NCBI GenBank assembly: GCA_002494215.1
Contig: DLBF01000025.1
Coordinates: 1-10,918 of the forward strand
Length of the DNA stretch: 10,918 nt
Direction of reading: 5' to 3'
DNA from: Prevotellaceae bacterium UBA7028
Lineage (GTDB): Bacteria; Bacteroidota; Bacteroidia; Bacteroidales; Bacteroidaceae
Positions within the stretch are counted from its first letter, which is position 1. Each line of letters begins with the position of its first letter. The translations under genes were made by a program, and so were the position numbers. Shown here piece by piece: positions 7,534 through 10,918 of the stretch. Below the pieces are notes generated by a model, which saw only the letters and a list, made by a program, of their open reading frames with translations, was not told where the DNA came from and ran no database searches.

Positions 7534-7776
7534 ATGACAAGAACAGAAATAGAAGAGAAAGTAAGGGACTTCATGATTGAAGAAATGGAGATAGCCGAAG
7601 AAAAGGTTCATGCCAACGCCTTACTGAAGGAAGACATGGGCATTGACAGCCTGGACTATGTTGACATCATCGTCATTGTCAACAGAATCTTTGGCTTTAA
7701 AATCAAGCCCGAAGAGATGAAGGAAGTCAAGACATTAGGCGACTTCTGCGACTATATCGAGAACAAGATGGCATAA
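7534..7776 (+). CDS. Acyl carrier protein
   Basis: This is an 80-aa acidic carrier protein. The phosphopantetheine attachment serine is S39 in the motif MGIDSLDYVD. The helices before and after it (EIEEKVRDFMIEEME and DIIVIVNRIFGFKI) follow the usual four-helix pattern, and the length is typical. It would hold the growing polyene chain as a thioester for the ketosynthases and dehydratase of the same operon. It differs from housekeeping AcpP, which usually carries DSLD followed by TVE, and it lies among pathway genes rather than beside fabF, so a dedicated pigment ACP is more likely. The next gene starts 4 bp after its stop, which suggests translational coupling. Confidence 0.95.
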   Translation: MTRTEIEEKVRDFMIEEMEIAEEKVHANALLKEDMGIDSLDYVDIIVIVNRIFGFKIKPEEMKEVKTLGDFCDYIENKMA

Positions 7777-7780
7777 GCAG

Positions 7781-8668
7781 ATGGAAAAGGCTTGGGCAGG
7801 CACAACATATGGTAACGCATGGATGCACCGATGGCTCATACGTATGCTGCGGTACATTGATGTCAGGGTGCTGTATGCCTTTACCGCCATATTCGTTATT
7901 CCTGTTTGCCTGTTTGTCAACCCCAGCGGCGCAATCATCTACCGCTATTTCAGAAAGCAGCATGGGTACGGTCCACTTAAGTCAGCCCTCAAGACTTACC
8001 AGAACCACTGCCAGTTCAGTCAAGTGGTAATAGATAAGTTCGCCACTTATGCAGGCAAGACGTTCCGCATGGAGATAGAAGGCATTGAACACTTCCAGCA
8101 ACTTGCCAAAGGGGAAGAGAGCTTCGTTATGCTAAGCTCACACATCGGTAATTACGAGATTGCCGGCTATACCCTCTCTTCGGAACAGAAACCCTTAAAC
8201 GCCCTGGTCTTCTTTGGCGAGAAAGCCTCCGTAATGGACAACCGCGCCAAGCTCTTTGCCGACACAAATACGCGAATGATACCCATACGGCCAGATATGG
8301 GACACCTGTTCGAGATTGATCAAGCCCTGCAGAACGGAGAGATTGTAAGCATGCCAGCCGACCGCCTTCTTGGCTCACAAAAGAAACTGCAAATACCTTT
8401 CTTGAACGGCACCGCCGCCTTCCCGTACGGTCCTTTCAGTATAGCCACTTTAAGGGGGCTGAACGTGCTTGCCATACATGTAATGAAGCAGTCGGCACGC
8501 ACCTACAAGATATATGTTACACCCCTCTGTTACAATAGGGAAGCACCCCGCCAGCAGCAGATACAGGAACTGGCCCAACAATATGTGGCCGAGGTGCAAC
8601 GGATAGTAAAGCTCTACCCTACCCAATGGTATAACTACTTTGAATTCTGGACAAACGATGAGTGTTAA
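7781..8668 (+). CDS. LpxL/HtrB-like membrane acyltransferase
   Basis: The product is 295 aa and belongs to the lysophospholipid/lipid A acyltransferase superfamily. The H-X4-E catalytic motif is H121-E126 in SSHIGNYEIAG. Further family blocks are GEIVSMPADRLLGSQ and PFLNGTAAFPYGPFSIA, the latter being the usual conserved substrate-site region. A hydrophobic segment at about 29-47 is the inner-membrane anchor. In lipid A synthesis such enzymes move an acyl chain from ACP to a glycolipid. In aryl polyene clusters a homolog is thought to move the finished polyene from its ACP to a lipid anchor, which fits its place directly after the ACP. The last 11 bases overlap the start of the dehydratase gene. 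A housekeeping LpxL role is less likely given the operon. Confidence 0.88.
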   Translation: MEKAWAGTTYGNAWMHRWLIRMLRYIDVRVLYAFTAIFVIPVCLFVNPSGAIIYRYFRKQHGYGPLKSALKTYQNHCQFSQVVIDKFATYAGKTFRMEIEGIEHFQQLAKGEESFVMLSSHIGNYEIAGYTLSSEQKPLNALVFFGEKASVMDNRAKLFADTNTRMIPIRPDMGHLFEIDQALQNGEIVSMPADRLLGSQKKLQIPFLNGTAAFPYGPFSIATLRGLNVLAIHVMKQSARTYKIYVTPLCYNREAPRQQQIQELAQQYVAEVQRIVKLYPTQWYNYFEFWTNDEC

Positions 8669-9116
8669 CGACTATACCTGCCCAACTGACGCTTTTGTGC
8701 AAAGCTTAGACATCCATACACTCCTGCCACAGCAGGAACCGTTTGTGATGATAGATACGCTAAGGCACTATAGCGGGAACGTTGTCGTAACCACACTGCA
8801 CATCAGGCCAGACAATCTGTTTGCGGAGCAGGATGTCCTTTCCGCAAGCGGACTTGTTGAGAATATTGCCCAGACTTGTGCCGCCAGAATTGGATATATC
8901 AACAAGTATATTCTCAAGAATGACATACAAGTAGGCTTCATCGGTGCAGTACGAAACATGGAAATCGTTTGCTTGCCTAAGATGGGAGATACCATCACAA
9001 CAACAATCACTATCGTAGAGGAAGCCTTTGGCATATCACTGGCCACAGCCACCGTTATGTCTGGGGATAAGACTCTGGCTACTACGGAGATTAAGATAGC
9101 AATAAAAGAGGAATAG
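8658..9116 (+). CDS. Hotdog-fold 3-hydroxyacyl-ACP dehydratase-like protein (FabZ/ApeP-like)
   Basis: From the ATG at 8658 the product is 152 aa. It aligns by eye with FabZ: LLPQQEPFVMID (22-33) matches the FabZ block L-P-H-R-x-P-F, and GLVENIAQTCAARIGY (65-80) matches the central helix with the catalytic acid, here E68. The FabZ catalytic His is replaced by Gln (Q25). In aryl polyene systems dehydration is done by a pair of hotdog proteins (ApeI and ApeP), so this may be the partner subunit rather than a complete enzyme (inference). The ATG overlaps the end of the acyltransferase gene by 11 bp, suggesting coupling. A TTG at 8640 would add six residues with no family support. The next gene starts 4 bp after its stop. 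Confidence 0.82.
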   Translation: MSVNDYTCPTDAFVQSLDIHTLLPQQEPFVMIDTLRHYSGNVVVTTLHIRPDNLFAEQDVLSASGLVENIAQTCAARIGYINKYILKNDIQVGFIGAVRNMEIVCLPKMGDTITTTITIVEEAFGISLATATVMSGDKTLATTEIKIAIKEE

Positions 9117-9120
9117 ATAC

Positions 9121-10818
9121 ATGGCAGCAATAATAGCAGATAACATCATATCGCCGTTAGGTTCCTCTTCAGGAGCCAATTACCAGGCCGTAAAAGCCGG
9201 TAAGACCGCATTGCGCCTCCATAATCATAAATTCAATCTACCCTTCCCCTTTACTGCCGCCTTGTTTTCTGAGGAGCAGAAAGAGGAATTCACAATAGAC
9301 GGCCTTACCTTGTTCGAGAGTCTGGCCGTAACATCCATCCGGAAAGCCCTTGAGGGTTGCCAAATTCCATTGGACAGCCGAACTTGTCTGGTGTTAAGTT
9401 CCACCAAGCAGAACATCAGCCTGCTGAACATAGAGGGTAATCCCCCCGAGAATGTCCTCTACCCAGGGCGTTCTGCCGAAAGGATTGCCCAGACCGTGGG
9501 CTTATCCACCACTCCCATCATCGTCTGCAATGCCTGCATTTCTGGTGTTTCGGCACTGATATTAGGAAACCGCCTGATAGAAATGCAGGAATATGATTAC
9601 GTGATAGTATGTGGCATAGACCTGCAAAGCTCATTCATCATCTCTGGCTTCCACTCACTGAAAGCCTTATCAGAAACCCCATGCCGCCCCTTCGACATAG
9701 AGAGGACTGGACTCAATCTTGGCGAAGCGGCTGCTACCGTAATACTGGGAAAGACAAGCCAGACAGACAGATGGAACATCGCAGGGTCAGCCATCAGAAA
9801 CGATGCTTACCACGTGAGCAGCCCTGCCCCTAAGGCCGACGGATGCCTGATGACTCTGGAAGCCGTTATGAAGGGACAGGATGCCAGCAAGTTGTCCGTT
9901 ATCAATGCACACGGCACTGCCACGTTGTACAACGACCAGATGGAGGCACGCGGCATCTGCAGAGCAGGATTATCGGATATTCCCGTAAATGCCCTGAAAG
10001 GATACTATGGCCATACGATGGGAGCCGCAGGTATCCTGGAAACCATTATCACCCTACATGCCGCAGAAGACGATACCATCGTTGGCACCAAGGGTTATGA
10101 AGAGGTGGGCGTAAGCGGTAACCTGAACATTGTCCGTAACAATACCGCAACGGCGAAGAAAGACTTCGTGAAACTTATCTCAGGCTTTGGCGGATGCAAT
10201 GCAGCGGTATTACTGACTCCCAGCACCCCTTTAGAGGGCGTGAAGGGACAAGAAATAGAGACACTACACAAGGTCACCATCACACCCCAATCGGTGCTGA
10301 TAGACAACGAGGTAATAGACACTGGGCAGCAGACGGGGAAAGCCCTGCTGACATACCTATACAAGACATACATTCAAGACTACCCCAAGTTCTACAAAAT
10401 GGACGCCTTGGCACGTCTGGGCTTTATCGCAACAGAGTTGCTGATCCAGAAGGAGCAAGAGGAAAGGGGCAAGGAGCAAGAGGCTGGGAGCGAAAGAGCT
10501 GTCATCTTCTTTGGCCAGTCGTCCTCTATCAATGCCGACAAGGAGTTTCTCGCCTCCATTGCCGACCCTGAGAACTTTTTCCCCTCCCCTGCCTCATTTG
10601 TATATACACTGCCCAATATCGTAAACGGAGAAGTTGCCATCCGGAACAACTATCACGGCGAGACGGCTTTCTACATCCTCCCTCGCAAAGATGATGATAT
10701 GATGCGTATGATAACCCAAGCCACAATGCTCGACAACTACCACAAGAGTATTCTCACAGGGTGGTTGGATTATAGGAGCGAAGAGGATTTTCTTGCGGAA
10801 TTGAGAATTGAGAATTGA
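9121..10818 (+). CDS. Two-domain protein: ketosynthase fused to a Cys-less ketosynthase-like domain
   Basis: The product is 565 aa. Residues 1 to about 367 form a ketosynthase with nucleophile C139 (CNACISGVSA), histidines H264 (INAHGTATLYND) and H298 (LKGYYGHTMGAAG), the conserved K293 and the end motif SGFGGCNAAV; the domain is complete. Residues ~375-565 form a second region, beginning VTITPQSVLID. After a charged linker (444-459) it contains AVIFFGQSSSINAD and SPASFVYTLPNIVNGEVAIR, then NYHGETAFYIL. That layout resembles the short Ketoacyl-synt_2-type proteins of Bacteroidetes flexirubin clusters, where GETAFYI sits at the nucleophile elbow without a Cys. It may act as a chain-length-factor-like partner in cis (inference). 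The KEQE linker comes from a 21-bp-spaced DNA repeat, and the final LRIEN codons come from a heptad repeat. The first domain is certain; the identity of the second is likely. Confidence 0.85.
   Translation: MAAIIADNIISPLGSSSGANYQAVKAGKTALRLHNHKFNLPFPFTAALFSEEQKEEFTIDGLTLFESLAVTSIRKALEGCQIPLDSRTCLVLSSTKQNISLLNIEGNPPENVLYPGRSAERIAQTVGLSTTPIIVCNACISGVSALILGNRLIEMQEYDYVIVCGIDLQSSFIISGFHSLKALSETPCRPFDIERTGLNLGEAAATVILGKTSQTDRWNIAGSAIRNDAYHVSSPAPKADGCLMTLEAVMKGQDASKLSVINAHGTATLYNDQMEARGICRAGLSDIPVNALKGYYGHTMGAAGILETIITLHAAEDDTIVGTKGYEEVGVSGNLNIVRNNTATAKKDFVKLISGFGGCNAAVLLTPSTPLEGVKGQEIETLHKVTITPQSVLIDNEVIDTGQQTGKALLTYLYKTYIQDYPKFYKMDALARLGFIATELLIQKEQEERGKEQEAGSERAVIFFGQSSSINADKEFLASIADPENFFPSPASFVYTLPNIVNGEVAIRNNYHGETAFYILPRKDDDMMRMITQATMLDNYHKSILTGWLDYRSEEDFLAELRIEN
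10450..10483 (+). repeat. Two copies of a 13-bp direct repeat in the ketosynthase linker
   Basis: AAGGAGCAAGAGG occurs at 10450-10462 and again at 10471-10483, a 21-bp spacing that keeps frame. The copies encode the KEQE units of the charged linker inside the C-terminal part of the last ketosynthase. Confidence 0.8.
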
Positions 10819-10830
10819 AAATTGAGAATT
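10801..10830 (+). repeat. Heptad repeat tract, TTGAGAA type, at the end of the last ketosynthase gene
   Basis: The 7-bp units read TTGAGAA, TTGAGAA, TTGAAAA, TTGAGAA and are followed by TTATGAA. They match the tract at 1148-1177 in unit and orientation. The final ketosynthase codons and its TGA (10816-10818) lie inside the tract, and it leads directly into the palindromic element. Confidence 0.85.
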
Positions 10831-10832
10831 AT

Positions 10833-10910
10833 GAAGGCTGCGATTGAGCGAGAGACCAACTAAGCTTGCTTAGGCTATCCCGAGCGTGAGCAGTCTCGAA
10901 GCGCAGCTTC
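10833..10910 (+). repeat. Folded palindromic element (REP-like or structured RNA)
   Basis: The outer arms are GAAGGCTGCG (10833-10842) and CGCAGCTTC (10902-10910), which pair over 9 bp with one bulged G. An inner pair GAGAC/GTCTC joins 10852-10856 with 10893-10897, and a central hairpin CTAAGC-TT-GCTTAG spans 10860-10873. No T-run follows, so it is not a standard terminator. It starts within the last heptad tract, and AATTATGA follows it at the window edge, which may be the start of another tract. No gene is seen in it; the ATG at 10831 opens a frame of only ten codons. From memory similar elements are scattered in Bacteroidales genomes, but this cannot be confirmed here. Confidence 0.6.
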
Positions 10911-10918
10911 AATTATGA

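Noticed and set aside
8640..8657. TTG start for the dehydratase-like gene
   Set aside because: It adds six residues without family support and lengthens the overlap; the ATG at 8658 is better.
10831..10863. Short ORF starting MKAAIERETN
   Set aside because: Only ten codons, lying entirely in the palindromic element; no sign of a real gene.
10833..10918. Rho-independent terminator at the window end
   Set aside because: The stem is bulged and multi-branched and no T-run follows in the visible sequence.

Overview
The window looks like a Bacteroidales chromosome, most likely Prevotella or a close relative (inference). The reasons are a type III glutamine synthetase, a secreted C10 protease ending in the short Gly/Lys-rich tail typical of Bacteroidetes exported proteins, a TTG-N19-TAnnTTTG promoter of the Bacteroides sigma-factor type, no clear Shine-Dalgarno sequences, and a flexirubin/aryl-polyene-type operon.

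Region 1 (1-1050, + strand): the 3' end of a type III glutamine synthetase gene, closed by a strong hairpin terminator. Region 2 (1097-3741, - strand): an apparent three-gene unit consisting of a 48-aa single-pass membrane peptide, a 58-aa peptide and a large secreted C10 (streptopain-like) cysteine protease. Both small genes were found by reading the minus strand directly. The end of the protease gene contains two tracts of a 7-bp repeat, translated in frame. Region 3 (3864-5015, - strand): an AraC-type regulator with about seven membrane helices in front of its DNA-binding domain.

Region 4 (5176-10818, + strand): six tightly packed genes, read divergently from the regulator and driven by a well-formed Bacteroidetes promoter. 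In order they encode a ketosynthase, a SAM methyltransferase, an acyl carrier protein, an LpxL-like acyltransferase, a hotdog dehydratase-like protein, and a second ketosynthase fused to a Cys-less ketosynthase-like C-terminal domain. This is the front part of a type II PKS/FAS-like aryl polyene (flexirubin-like) pigment cluster. The ACP would carry the growing polyene, the ketosynthases extend it, the dehydratase-like subunit helps form the double bonds, the methyltransferase decorates it, and the acyltransferase would move the product onto a membrane lipid. Ketoreductase, aryl-starter ligase, thioesterase and export genes are not in the window and are expected downstream. The membrane-bound regulator is the obvious candidate controller.

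Region 5 (10801-10918): a third heptad tract, which supplies the last codons of the final ketosynthase, runs into a folded palindromic element at the window edge. Unusual points are the fused ketosynthase, loss of the usual catalytic His in both the dehydratase-like protein and the methyltransferase, the small-peptide genes ahead of the protease, and the heptad/palindrome elements.
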